Assembly (NCBI GenBank): GCA_964472725.1
Contig: CAYYLZ010000021.1
Coordinates: forward strand, 1-31,219
Origin: RGIG6375 sp964472725
Lineage (GTDB): Bacteria; Bacillota; Clostridia; Oscillospirales; Oscillospiraceae
Direction: 5' to 3'
Length of the DNA stretch: 31,219 nucleotides
A model generated the notes under the pieces. That model had not been told where the DNA came from and ran no database searches. It worked only from the letters and a program-made list of their open reading frames with translations. Position numbers and translations under genes: made by a program. Shown piece by piece: positions 17,106-23,332 of the stretch (positions are counted from its first letter, which is position 1; each line of letters begins with the position of its first letter).

Positions 17106-17117
17106 GAACAAGTGTTC
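17106..17117 (+). promoter_or_regulatory. LexA/DinR-like SOS box near the element's left end
   Basis: GAAC-AAGT-GTTC is a perfect match to the core of the Gram-positive LexA box (GAAC, four bases, GTTC). It lies in an AT-rich promoter-like stretch (TATAAAATAATATATA just upstream) and about 580 bases before the first plus-strand gene of the element. Confidence 0.5.
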
Positions 17118-17275
17118 GATTGTCAAGAGTTTTTTTAATTTTTTTTGCGGGGGAAGTCTCCCCCTGAGAAAAAGCCACTGAGAGAAATGCATACTTATAC
17201 GACTACTGCGAACCGCAGATGTCTTTTTCTACCCCCTCTTCCGCGCGGCGGGGACGAGGGTTTTTTTCAAGAGGT

Positions 17276-17308
17276 GTACCCCCTTTTAGGGGGGTACGCT
17301 TTTTTTTA
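17276..17308 (+). terminator. Intrinsic terminator in the leader
   Basis: GTACCCCC (17276-17283), loop TTTTAG, GGGGGTAC (17290-17297), then GC and eight Ts. It would stop transcripts that start at the LexA-box promoter unless they are anti-terminated. Confidence 0.8.
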
Positions 17309-17402
17309 TTTGGAGTTCCTGCGTTATGCGTCACTGTTTCGGTGTTCACTTTATAACTTTTGAACGTATGCCTTAGCCTGTTTGTACTACAAAGCCTCGA
17401 CG

Positions 17403-17511
17403 AAAGTCAAAAGGGAAAATATTTTTTTGATTGAATTGTTTTAAGGTAAAAAAATTTTTTCTTGGTTCGGGATCTGCGGCGGGGGAACGCAGAACCCGAA
17501 CTTTTGACTTT
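17403..17511 (+). other. Predicted three-stem nucleic-acid structure
   Basis: Outer stem AAAGTCAAAAG (17403-17413) pairs with CTTTTGACTTT (17501-17511). Inside are an 8-bp A/T stem (17421-17428 with 17448-17455) and a 13-bp GC-rich stem (GTTCGGG and TCTGCG against CGCAGA and CCCGAAC, 17465-17501) split by one A.A mismatch, with a GCGGGGGAA loop. The arrangement is a three-way junction. It could be an RNA or a folded ssDNA signal such as a packaging or minus-strand origin; the function is unknown. Confidence 0.5.
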
Positions 17512-17690
17512 GTCTCATTTTGTAGTCCTGCACCGTCAAAGGCATACGGAAACTTCAAAAGTGATAAAGAGAACTGAACCTCGAAAACAGAATACGCATA
17601 ACTTGGAACTTTTTCCAAATAAAAAAAAGAATTTGAGAAAAGGCACCGTTGCTTAAAAATGATAAACAGGGTGCGGAAAGGAACTTGAAG

Positions 17691-17861
17691 ATGAATAGAA
17701 AAGTCTTTTACAAGAACGGAACAATTATCGAAGTGGAACGGGGCAACAACTATCTTAAAAGGATAATCAAGATAAACGAAAAATGCGAGGGGTACACGCC
17801 CTACAAGTTTACCCCATACACAAGAGAAGAAATAGAAAGATACTGGAGGGTTGGAAAATAA
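17691..17861 (+). CDS. Small element-encoded protein, 56 residues
   Basis: A basic 56-residue protein (MNRKVFYKNGTIIEVERGNN at the start) with no recognised domain; the N-terminal part looks like two short beta strands. AAAGGAA lies seven bases before ATG 17691, which is preferred to the longer frame from 17649. It is the first gene of the plus-strand module. Its stop TAA overlaps the ATA proposed as start of the SprT-like gene. Confidence 0.65.
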   Translation: MNRKVFYKNGTIIEVERGNNYLKRIIKINEKCEGYTPYKFTPYTREEIERYWRVGK

Positions 17862-18514
17862 AGCAGACAATCAAGACAAGCAGAACTGCGGGATATCTCG
17901 AAAAGATATTCGGACATTTAAACCGCGACTGGTGGAATGGGGAATTAGAAGAGCCAATAATCACGATACAAAGCACACCGAGCGCATATGGTCATGTAAG
18001 CGTTGCTAAAACATGGAAACGGAAGGACGAAGAAAGACATGAGCTTAACCTTGGAGCAGAAACGATTAATAGACCCATAGAAGAAGTAGTTGCAACCATT
18101 ATGCATGAAATGGTGCATCTTTACCACTTGGCAAATGGCATCAAGGATACAAGCAGGGGCTACAGCTACCACAACAAGCAGTTCCGAGATACGGCAGAGG
18201 CGCACGGCCTACATATTGAACATCACAAATCATATGGTTGGACAATCACAACACCAACAGAACAGCTAATTGATTATATCATCGAAAAGGGGTGGAGCGA
18301 GATTGAAATGAACCGAGCGGGCGCGGGAGGGGTCTGGACTCCGCCACCGTCGGCAGGAGGTAAGGCGGGAACACCTACACCAACGAAAGGGGGAACGAAG
18401 AAGCCGAGCAGCACAAGAAAGCTAATTTGCCCGAAATGCGGACAGAGCGTGAGAGCCACAAAGAAGGTTAATATCATCTGCGGAGACTGTATGGAGCAGA
18501 TGAAAGAAGTTTGA
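17858..18514 (+). CDS. SprT-like zinc metalloprotease with C-terminal zinc ribbon
   Basis: A SprT/Spartan-type protease of about 218 residues. The natural family N-terminus (TAGYLEKIFGHLNRDWWNGE) starts about ten residues in. The zinc site is HEMVHLYHLANG with a further histidine in YHNKQFRDTAEAHGL. After a glycine/proline linker comes a zinc ribbon CPKCG..CGDC (about residues 190-212). The proposed start is ATA 17858, because GGAGGG (17844/17846-17850) lies at correct spacing, ATAA overlaps the previous stop, and no ATG, GTG or TTG occurs nearby in frame. A GTG-free upstream extension to 17783 would overlap the previous gene heavily. In SprT relatives the protease acts on DNA-protein crosslinks; here that is inference. 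Confidence 0.8.
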   Translation: MKQTIKTSRTAGYLEKIFGHLNRDWWNGELEEPIITIQSTPSAYGHVSVAKTWKRKDEERHELNLGAETINRPIEEVVATIMHEMVHLYHLANGIKDTSRGYSYHNKQFRDTAEAHGLHIEHHKSYGWTITTPTEQLIDYIIEKGWSEIEMNRAGAGGVWTPPPSAGGKAGTPTPTKGGTKKPSSTRKLICPKCGQSVRATKKVNIICGDCMEQMKEV

Positions 18515-18570
18515 AAGTGTATATTCAAAGCTGACCTAACGGCTATACGGGGAGAAAAGAGCGATAGAAA

Positions 18571-18840
18571 ATGGCAAATGAAAGAGCGTTTTTCTATGTT
18601 GGAGTAATGACTAACAGAAACCTTGTGCAATGGGTGACAAGGGTTAATAACCGTGAGCGATTTGCAGAGTGGGAAGAATACCGAAAAGCAATCCCCATGC
18701 CGATGTACTGTGCAAAGGACATAGTAAACGGACTGCGGGCCAACGGCTATCATGCCATCATGGTGAGAGAAACAGACGAAACAAGACTTTACACAAATAG
18801 AAAGGTTTTTGACAATGGCGAAACAACTTCAAGAATATGA
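18571..18840 (+). CDS. Small element-encoded protein, 89 residues
   Basis: An 89-residue soluble-looking protein beginning MANERAFFYVGVMTNRNLVQ; no family recognised. The central part (FAEWEEYRKAIPMPMYCAKD) alternates charged and hydrophobic residues. An in-frame stop six bases upstream fixes ATG 18571 as the first usable start, with only a weak AAGAG site. It overlaps the next gene by 26 bases, so the two are coupled. Confidence 0.65.
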   Translation: MANERAFFYVGVMTNRNLVQWVTRVNNRERFAEWEEYRKAIPMPMYCAKDIVNGLRANGYHAIMVRETDETRLYTNRKVFDNGETTSRI

Positions 18841-19009
18841 TATGTCTATTCGCTGCCACTACGGCAAGAACAATTACACGGAGCACAGGCAGTATTTACC
18901 GATTGAACACCTAAAAAAATGGATTGATGCATATCAGTTCACACACCCAAACGTACAGAGTTTCAGCGTTAAAATCTGGGTGACGGAAAGACCAACAAGG
19001 AAAGACTGA
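18815..19009 (+). CDS. Small element-encoded protein, 64 residues
   Basis: A 64-residue protein (MAKQLQEYDMSIRCHYGKNN at the start) with no recognised family; it looks like a small alpha/beta fold. ATG 18815 is chosen because GAAAGG lies nine bases upstream; an in-frame TTG at 18809 is too close to that site. It is the last gene of the plus-strand module and its stop overlaps the start of the convergent terminator. Confidence 0.65.
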   Translation: MAKQLQEYDMSIRCHYGKNNYTEHRQYLPIEHLKKWIDAYQFTHPNVQSFSVKIWVTERPTRKD

Positions 19010-19050
19010 AAAAGACAGACCACAGGCGAAAACCTGTGGTCTGTCTTTTT
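19009..19050. terminator. Bidirectional terminator between the two element modules
   Basis: A perfect 18-bp stem (19009-19026 with 19033-19050; AAAAAGACAGACCACAGG on one arm) with loop CGAAAA ends in T5 on both strands. It serves the plus-strand small genes and the minus-strand morphogenesis operon ending in Zot. Confidence 0.9.
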
Positions 19051-19290
19051 ATGCTGCGCTGCGCGCGGGGGAGCGGGGGAGCGGGGGAGCGTATCGAAGG
19101 CGCTGCCGAGCCGCTTAAACGCGGCAGGTGGGAACGAGAGAAATGCACTGCAAATCAGCGGCATTTTTCGTCCGGAACTGCATACCGTTGTCGTGGGAGT
19201 TGGCAAAATTGACCTGTAATGCGTTTTCTCTCTGGCATGGTGAAAAGGCGTGTTGTTGCTTTTAGTGCGTTCTGCGTTGAAATTTGGCGG
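19051..19290. other. Intergenic region with G-rich tandem octamers
   Basis: These 240 bases lie between the bidirectional terminator and the end of the Zot gene and show no credible gene. GCGGGGGA is repeated three times head to tail at 19065-19088. A small CTGCCG..CGGCAG hairpin follows. The same octamer is found in other non-coding parts of the element. Confidence 0.55.
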
Positions 19291-20115
19291 TCATACGAAG
19301 TGCGTATCGTTGGGAGTTTCTGCGGGTGGCTCAGTGTTCAGCGTTGAAAGTGTATATTCAATCTCGGGGAAGTCGGCAGCGGGGGAAGCGTCCTCTATGT
19401 CTAAATCGGGGAAAGTGAATTCTATTTCGGGTAAAGGGTCATTAACAGGAGTATCGCCGAGGGGAAGGACTTCACGGTAATCTATAAGGGGAAGTTTATC
19501 GGCGTCAAAACTATCGAAATATTTAAAATATTTAGGCAACCAGACTATCTGCCAATTCCATATACGGTCAAACTCCAGTTTATCAGCTATACGGCTTTCA
19601 CTATCTCCGGTAGGAGCGGTGAGAGTAACGGAACGGCGAATAGGACGAACAATAGAAATGCAGTTAAGCAGGGAAGTGCAGAGTACCATACTATCGGTAA
19701 GATTACGAATTTTTACATCTACATCGAAAGCCTGTGAGTTCATATCCATTTTAAGTCGATATTTACGGAGATATTTCATTAGACGATTATAGCCATCATC
19801 GAACTCTTTGAATTTACGGTTATCGAAAGTAAGGCCGACCTCTTCAAGATATATCGCAGAGTTAGGAGGGGGGACATGGTCTTTAAGGTCCTTTACGTTA
19901 ATTATACGGACTCCTTCAAGTTTAATACTTTCCATATCTGTATAGACTTTCCAACCACGCTTGAGGTCTTTTTTCATGCGCTTAACCATGAATGTAGACT
20001 TGCCTGCGCCTTTTTTACCGAAGATGAAAAGTAGTTTATATGGGTTATTGTATTTGACACTGAGGAAAACACAAAGGGAAATTACAAGGGTAATGATTAA
20101 AAGAAAGTATATCAT
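19291..20115 (-). CDS. Zot-type (pI-like) phage morphogenesis ATPase
   Basis: A 274-residue protein of the zonular occludens toxin/filamentous phage pI family, which drives virion extrusion at the membrane. An N-terminal transmembrane helix (residues 2-20) is followed by Walker A GKKGAGKST (33-41) and a Walker B-like AIYLEEVG (87-94), then the conserved DMNSQAFDVDVKIRNLTDSM segment. The C-terminal ~60 residues are acidic and low in complexity. AGGAG lies seven bases before the ATG. It is the last gene of the morphogenesis module, just after two coat-type genes, the synteny expected in inoviruses. Confidence 0.88.
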   Translation of the reverse strand: MIYFLLIITLVISLCVFLSVKYNNPYKLLFIFGKKGAGKSTFMVKRMKKDLKRGWKVYTDMESIKLEGVRIINVKDLKDHVPPPNSAIYLEEVGLTFDNRKFKEFDDGYNRLMKYLRKYRLKMDMNSQAFDVDVKIRNLTDSMVLCTSLLNCISIVRPIRRSVTLTAPTGDSESRIADKLEFDRIWNWQIVWLPKYFKYFDSFDADKLPLIDYREVLPLGDTPVNDPLPEIEFTFPDLDIEDASPAADFPEIEYTLSTLNTEPPAETPNDTHFV

Positions 20116-20180
20116 AAGAACACTCCTAAAGAATAGAACAGCCGCCGCCGCTACAGGGGCGGCGGCGGCTATATGAGAGG

Positions 20181-20351
20181 TTAGAGGGAAATAAGTCTAC
20201 GGATAAGACCTACGCCAAGACCTACAAAGCTAACGATTACGAAGCAGAGCAGGAGAGGAGTATCGGTGATAACACCGACAAAAGAGGTAATCCACTTAAT
20301 AGCCTCAGTGACGAAAAGGGAAATGTTACTGAGCACGGTTGCCATAGTCAT
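20181..20351 (-). CDS. Coat-type protein A, 56 residues (candidate major coat)
   Basis: A 56-residue, mostly helical protein (MTMATVLSNISLFVTEAIKW at the start). It has an amphipathic N-terminal part, a central hydrophobic span (TPLLLCFVIVSFVGLGVGL) and a basic tail LIRRLISL, the general layout of filamentous phage coat subunits. It lacks an obvious cleavable signal. AGGGGGTG precedes ATG 20351; a second ATG two codons later is possible. It is clearly paralogous to the next gene upstream (VIVSFVGLGVGL shared). Confidence 0.75.
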   Translation of the reverse strand: MTMATVLSNISLFVTEAIKWITSFVGVITDTPLLLCFVIVSFVGLGVGLIRRLISL

Positions 20352-20366
20352 TTTTCACACCCCCTA

Positions 20367-20555
20367 TTACAGACGAATAAGGCGGCGCAGAAGACCTACA
20401 CCAAGGCCGACAAAGGAAACGATAACGAAAACGAGAAGAAGGGGGTTACTGGTAATGGCAGTTACAAAAGAACCAACCCAACCAATTGCGGCAGTGACGA
20501 AGTCAGTCACATTGCCAAGAATAGAGCTGATAGTGATTGCAGTCTGAAAAATCAT
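20367..20555 (-). CDS. Coat-type protein B, 62 residues (candidate major coat)
   Basis: A 62-residue paralogue of coat-type protein A. It has the order amphipathic segment (MIFQTAITISSILGNVTDFV), GWVGSFVTAITSNPLLL, hydrophobic span with VIVSFVGLGVGL, and a basic tail LLRRLIRL. The only ATG sits immediately after AAAGGA, which is tighter than usual for a ribosome-binding site, so the exact start is uncertain. Tandem copies suggest one major and one variant or minor coat subunit. Confidence 0.75.
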   Translation of the reverse strand: MIFQTAITISSILGNVTDFVTAAIGWVGSFVTAITSNPLLLVFVIVSFVGLGVGLLRRLIRL

Positions 20556-20594
20556 TCCTTTCAGTTTAATTAATTTGTTTTTGAATATGCACTA

Positions 20595-20744
20595 TCAAAA
20601 ACGATTTATATTGACGATGCTTTTTATCACACCGACAATCACAAGAACAAAGGCGATACCCACGAAATAACAGATGGGTTCACTCATCAAAAAAGCGGGC
20701 AGCTCACTGAGCGCCCACATACAAAAATTCATCATCGTTTGCAT
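20595..20744 (-). CDS. Small membrane protein, 49 residues (minor coat candidate)
   Basis: A 49-residue protein (MQTMMNFCMWALSELPAFLM at the start) with one long hydrophobic helix (YFVGIAFVLVIVGVIKSIV) and a short basic C-terminus, resembling the minor coat proteins that cap filamentous virions. GGGGTGG lies four bases before ATG 20744. The gene overlaps the end of the upstream gene by 13 bases and precedes the coat-type genes. Confidence 0.65.
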   Translation of the reverse strand: MQTMMNFCMWALSELPAFLMSEPICYFVGIAFVLVIVGVIKSIVNINRF

Positions 20745-21157
20745 ATGGCCACCCCCATTTTAAACAGGCAGACAATGAAGCAGATTAGAAGAACTGCGGA
20801 CGCTATCCATACATAATCGGGCTGAACTGTACGCTCATAAGTTATAGCGTTATCGCCATCGTTGGTATATTCGTATTCGACCACGATTGCATCATAACTA
20901 CCGAGAACAGAGAGCATAGCGGACTTTAGTCCCGTAGTCTCTGCGGCGGTAATTTCACGCGCTGAGTATGTAGACACACCCGTGAGTAAATCACGGCCTT
21001 GGGTGATTGTTACGTTATTGTCAACGTAGACGCTTGTACCATCTTCGATGATCTCCGTTTCTTCACTGACGGTATAAACATCATCAGCGGCGAAAGCGGG
21101 AATAGCCAAAGAAAACAGTAGACAAAGAACGAATACAAGTGATATACTTTTTTTCAT
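20732..21157 (-). CDS. Secreted single-pass membrane protein, 141 residues
   Basis: It has a signal peptide (MKKSISLVFVLCLLFSLAIP, cleavage after AFA), an acidic ectodomain of about 85 residues, and a C-terminal transmembrane helix (YVWIASAVLLICFIVCLF) with a basic cytoplasmic end (ICKR). This topology suits a minor virion or assembly protein that waits in the membrane, for example a pIII/pVI-like anchor. No family was recognised. AGGTGG lies six bases before the ATG. Confidence 0.7.
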   Translation of the reverse strand: MKKSISLVFVLCLLFSLAIPAFAADDVYTVSEETEIIEDGTSVYVDNNVTITQGRDLLTGVSTYSAREITAAETTGLKSAMLSVLGSYDAIVVEYEYTNDGDNAITYERTVQPDYVWIASAVLLICFIVCLFKMGVAICKR

Positions 21158-21194
21158 AGGACACCACCTAATTTTACATAAGGAGTTGGAGCAA

Positions 21195-21389
21195 ATGGGG
21201 AAGAGAGAATTTAGTTCATTTCAAGAAGAAGTGGAATATGATTACCACAAATGGAAAGAATGGGAAAAGAAAAAGAAACGAGTTAAATTCATAGCAGCAC
21301 TCCCGATTATAATAATTGCAGGATTATTTATAATCGCTATGCTCGCATTCCTAATATTTGGAATAATCGGAAGATTTATATTCCTTTAA
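21195..21389 (+). CDS. Small membrane protein on the opposite strand, 64 residues
   Basis: A 64-residue protein with a charged, helical N-terminus (FQEEVEYDYHKWKEWEKKKK) followed by one or two hydrophobic spans (IAALPIIIIAGLFIIAMLAF and the C-terminus). AAGGAG lies nine bases before ATG 21195; the in-frame TTG at 21186 abuts that site and is rejected. It has its own terminator and is the only plus-strand gene inside the minus-strand morphogenesis module. A role in immunity or superinfection exclusion is possible but only a guess. Confidence 0.65.
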   Translation: MGKREFSSFQEEVEYDYHKWKEWEKKKKRVKFIAALPIIIIAGLFIIAMLAFLIFGIIGRFIFL

Positions 21390-21416
21390 TACCTCGGACT
21401 ACCGAGGTATTTTTTT
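21390..21416 (+). terminator. Terminator of the opposite-strand small gene
   Basis: TACCTCGG (21390-21397), loop ACTA, CCGAGGTA (21402-21409) and seven Ts. It lacks a T run on the minus strand, so it should let the morphogenesis transcript pass. Confidence 0.85.
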
Positions 21417-21729
21417 AGTAATGTGAAGGAAGTTGAGGATCAAAACCATCTCGACCGCCTTGCATAATAACATTAGAATGGACAGCGTTACGAGGATATC
21501 GCCGAGAACGGACAACAGCGGACAAATCACGTTGAGCCGCTACAGCTTCTTCAAGAGGAACTGAAATACCAATAATACGGCCAAGAAATTTCAACCCAAT
21601 AGACGCACAAAGGAGAAACAAAAAGGCAGCAGCAGGCGTGACCCGTGTGCCGGGAATATGCCAAGAATTAAAGAGTTGCCATATTGTATCGAAAAGAACT
21701 TCCAAAACCATAATAGCGTCTTGCGTCAT
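21415..21729 (-). CDS. Small membrane protein, 104 residues
   Basis: A protein with an N-terminal helix (MTQDAIMVLEVLFDTIWQLF), a transmembrane span (VTPAAAFLFLLCASIGLKFL) and a basic, polar C-terminal tail rich in Arg. No family recognised. GGGGG lies seven bases before ATG 21729. It is in the minus-strand module among other one-helix proteins and may be a virion minor protein or assembly partner of Zot. Confidence 0.65.
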   Translation of the reverse strand: MTQDAIMVLEVLFDTIWQLFNSWHIPGTRVTPAAAFLFLLCASIGLKFLGRIIGISVPLEEAVAAQRDLSAVVRSRRYPRNAVHSNVIMQGGRDGFDPQLPSHY

Positions 21730-21741
21730 GGAATAGCCCCC

Positions 21742-21888
21742 TTATATAAATGGAATAACGTCCATGACAAAAGCGACAAGCTTGAATACAAGGACAAGAA
21801 GCATGAAATAGATAAAGCCTAAAAAAAGGACGAATAAAATGGGCGGCATCCAACCAAAGAAAGTTGCCCAAAACATACCGATATTCAA
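21742..21888 (-). CDS. Small membrane protein, 48 residues
   Basis: A 48-residue protein (MNIGMFWATFFGWMPPILFV at the start) that is hydrophobic nearly throughout. AAGGAG lies eight bases before the TTG start at 21888. It is 12 bases upstream of the 104-residue gene in the same operon. Resembles minor coat or scaffold peptides of filamentous phages by size and topology only. Confidence 0.6.
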   Translation of the reverse strand: MNIGMFWATFFGWMPPILFVLFLGFIYFMLLVLVFKLVAFVMDVIPFI

Positions 21889-21892
21889 AGCG

Positions 21893-22036
21893 TCAACTCC
21901 TTATATGATTAATAGTTTGAAAAAGCACAACAAGAAACAAAGCGGCAACTGATATGCTTATAAGGGAACGCAAGGGCAGCGGCAAATGTGAATAAATGGC
22001 TTGCCACGCAATAACCATATTATTTATACCAAGCAT
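21893..22036 (-). CDS. Small membrane protein, 47 residues
   Basis: A 47-residue protein (MLGINNMVIAWQAIYSHLPL at the start) with one hydrophobic helix (SLISISVAALFLVVLFQ). GGGGTGG lies four bases before ATG 22036, and that site is inside the last codons of the upstream Ig-like gene, so translation is coupled. No family recognised. Confidence 0.6.
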   Translation of the reverse strand: MLGINNMVIAWQAIYSHLPLPLRSLISISVAALFLVVLFQTINHIRS

Positions 22037-23332
22037 TTAACCACCCCAATTTCTGCCAAGGACATTTTGATAAAATTCGTTATAGACTTCGGCACGATAA
22101 TCAATAATAATCTCGCGGGAATAAGTAGAAGGAACATTATCAATTTCGCTGGCAACAGCGTCACCAAACCAAGCCCATGTATCTTCACTGTTAAAAACAG
22201 AAGCAAAATCCGTTATATTGCCACCCGCATCAAAATAGCTTTGCACATCTTGACCAATACCAAGAACAGTATTCAAATCGTCCGTATTAGCATTTGCCTT
22301 ATCGCCGTTGTCTTTAGGCTTAAACAGGCCGAGAAGAATATCCCAAAAACCAGTCGTTTGCTCTTTTACACTCTCTTCCACTTCATTACCACGGGCTTCA
22401 ACGAGTATACCAAGATACTCTTCAACATTCTGCGCCCAATGAGCGAACAAAGGAACGATACCTTCATAAGTATTCGTAGTTGTACTCAGCTCGCCAGTCG
22501 CAAAGTCAAAGTCACGAAAAGTAAGTGATTGTTTGAGATAGTCGAGAATTGCGGAATTTGAAAGTGTAGTTTCAAGGGATTTAACTGCGTTTTGAATAAT
22601 GGTACTTTCACTTTCAATGGACGCAATTATAGTAGAAGTCTGTGAACTCTGCGAAGTGTTCATTTGTGTATTTGTTACCCAATCACCAGTTGTTTCGCCG
22701 CCATCGTCCGAGGGTTCGGGGTCGGGGTCGGGACTTTCGCTGGGTTCGGGGTCGGGGTCGGGACTTTCGCTGGGTTCAGGGTCGGGGTCGGGGTCTGTAG
22801 TGCCGCTATCATCAGCGGTAACGGTAACGGTAGATGTATTATAAATGGGGTCATCGTAATAGTAAGAATAAGCCTTTATAACATACGTTCCTGCGGTATC
22901 GAAAGTATAAGAAAAAGTAGCAGTGAACTGAACGTCATTTTGAAGAACGTCATTTACATACCAAGCAGTTAAAAGCAATTCTCCGTCACCGTCAGTTGAA
23001 GTAAATGTAACTGTATCGCCTACAGATATCTCAGCGGAAGAGGGGGTAAGGCGAGTAGTAACAGGGACTACATGAACGGCGATAGTCGCAGTTATACTTT
23101 CATCGTCAACGTATTTCGCAACATAAGCAGCAACACCGTAAGGAAAACCGTTAGGCGCAGAAAGTGAAAGATTAGAACTATCGTCTTTCAGAGAATTACC
23201 GTCACCGTCATACCAATTGCAATTAACAGCGTTACCGTTATTATCAATAGCAGTGAGGGTTACAGATTGACCACGTTCGAGATAATAGTCCGAACCAAGG
23301 TCAATAGATATAGACGTTACATGAGGTTTTAT
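22037..23332 (-). CDS. Ig-like domain protein with Pro-Asp/Ser repeats (second half of adsorption protein or separate protein)
   Basis: About 431 residues. The first ~185 residues form one or two bacterial Ig-like folds (ITSI-type start VTSISIDLGSDYY, ERGQSVTLTA, later TPSSAEISVGDTVTF). A PDPDPEPSES repeat linker follows, then a polar alpha-helical C-terminal domain ending in NVLGRNWGG, without a membrane anchor. The frame opens at a TGA (23338-23336). The only start at a ribosome-binding distance is ATA 23332, five bases after GGGGTGG and forming an ATAA overlap with the upstream stop. There is no signal peptide, so the alternative is a -1 frameshift fusing it to the secreted upstream protein. 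Confidence 0.65.
   Translation of the reverse strand: MKPHVTSISIDLGSDYYLERGQSVTLTAIDNNGNAVNCNWYDGDGNSLKDDSSNLSLSAPNGFPYGVAAYVAKYVDDESITATIAVHVVPVTTRLTPSSAEISVGDTVTFTSTDGDGELLLTAWYVNDVLQNDVQFTATFSYTFDTAGTYVIKAYSYYYDDPIYNTSTVTVTADDSGTTDPDPDPEPSESPDPDPEPSESPDPDPEPSDDGGETTGDWVTNTQMNTSQSSQTSTIIASIESESTIIQNAVKSLETTLSNSAILDYLKQSLTFRDFDFATGELSTTTNTYEGIVPLFAHWAQNVEEYLGILVEARGNEVEESVKEQTTGFWDILLGLFKPKDNGDKANANTDDLNTVLGIGQDVQSYFDAGGNITDFASVFNSEDTWAWFGDAVASEIDNVPSTYSREIIIDYRAEVYNEFYQNVLGRNWGG
22712..22797 (-). repeat. 30-bp tandem repeat encoding the Pro-Asp/Ser linker
   Basis: Two identical 30-base units (22712-22741 and 22742-22771) and a third degenerate one encode PDPDPEPSES copies. It is a flexible stalk inside the Ig-like protein and a likely site of copy-number slippage. 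Confidence 0.85.

Larger units (their letters stand above)
17118..17690 (+). other. Gene-poor structured leader of the element
   Basis: About 570 bases without a credible gene. It holds a GGGGGA-AGTC-TCCCCC hairpin at 17149-17164, a possible CCCTC..GAGGG terminator with seven Ts near 17232-17267, a strong terminator at 17276-17308 and a three-stem structure at 17403-17511. AT-rich sequence leads into the first ribosome-binding site at about 17676. A short reading frame at 17145-17363 overlaps the hairpins and was not accepted. Confidence 0.6.

Noticed and set aside
17330..17362. GTTCAC..TTTGAAC palindrome considered as the left dif-like site
   Set aside because: Arms match only about five bases and lack similarity to the right-end site; 17030-17057 is a better match.
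17145..17363. 72-residue plus-strand frame in the leader
   Set aside because: It covers two terminator hairpins and has low-quality composition; the sequence is better explained as structured non-coding DNA.
18934..19206. 90-residue minus-strand frame
   Set aside because: It crosses the bidirectional terminator and the G-rich repeats and has no ribosome-binding site.
21668..21871. 67-residue minus-strand frame
   Set aside because: It overlaps two better small genes (48 and 104 residues) in another frame and has no membrane pattern or start signal.
22712..22797. Short regular repeats considered as a CRISPR array
   Set aside because: Units are contiguous without spacers and encode an in-frame protein linker.
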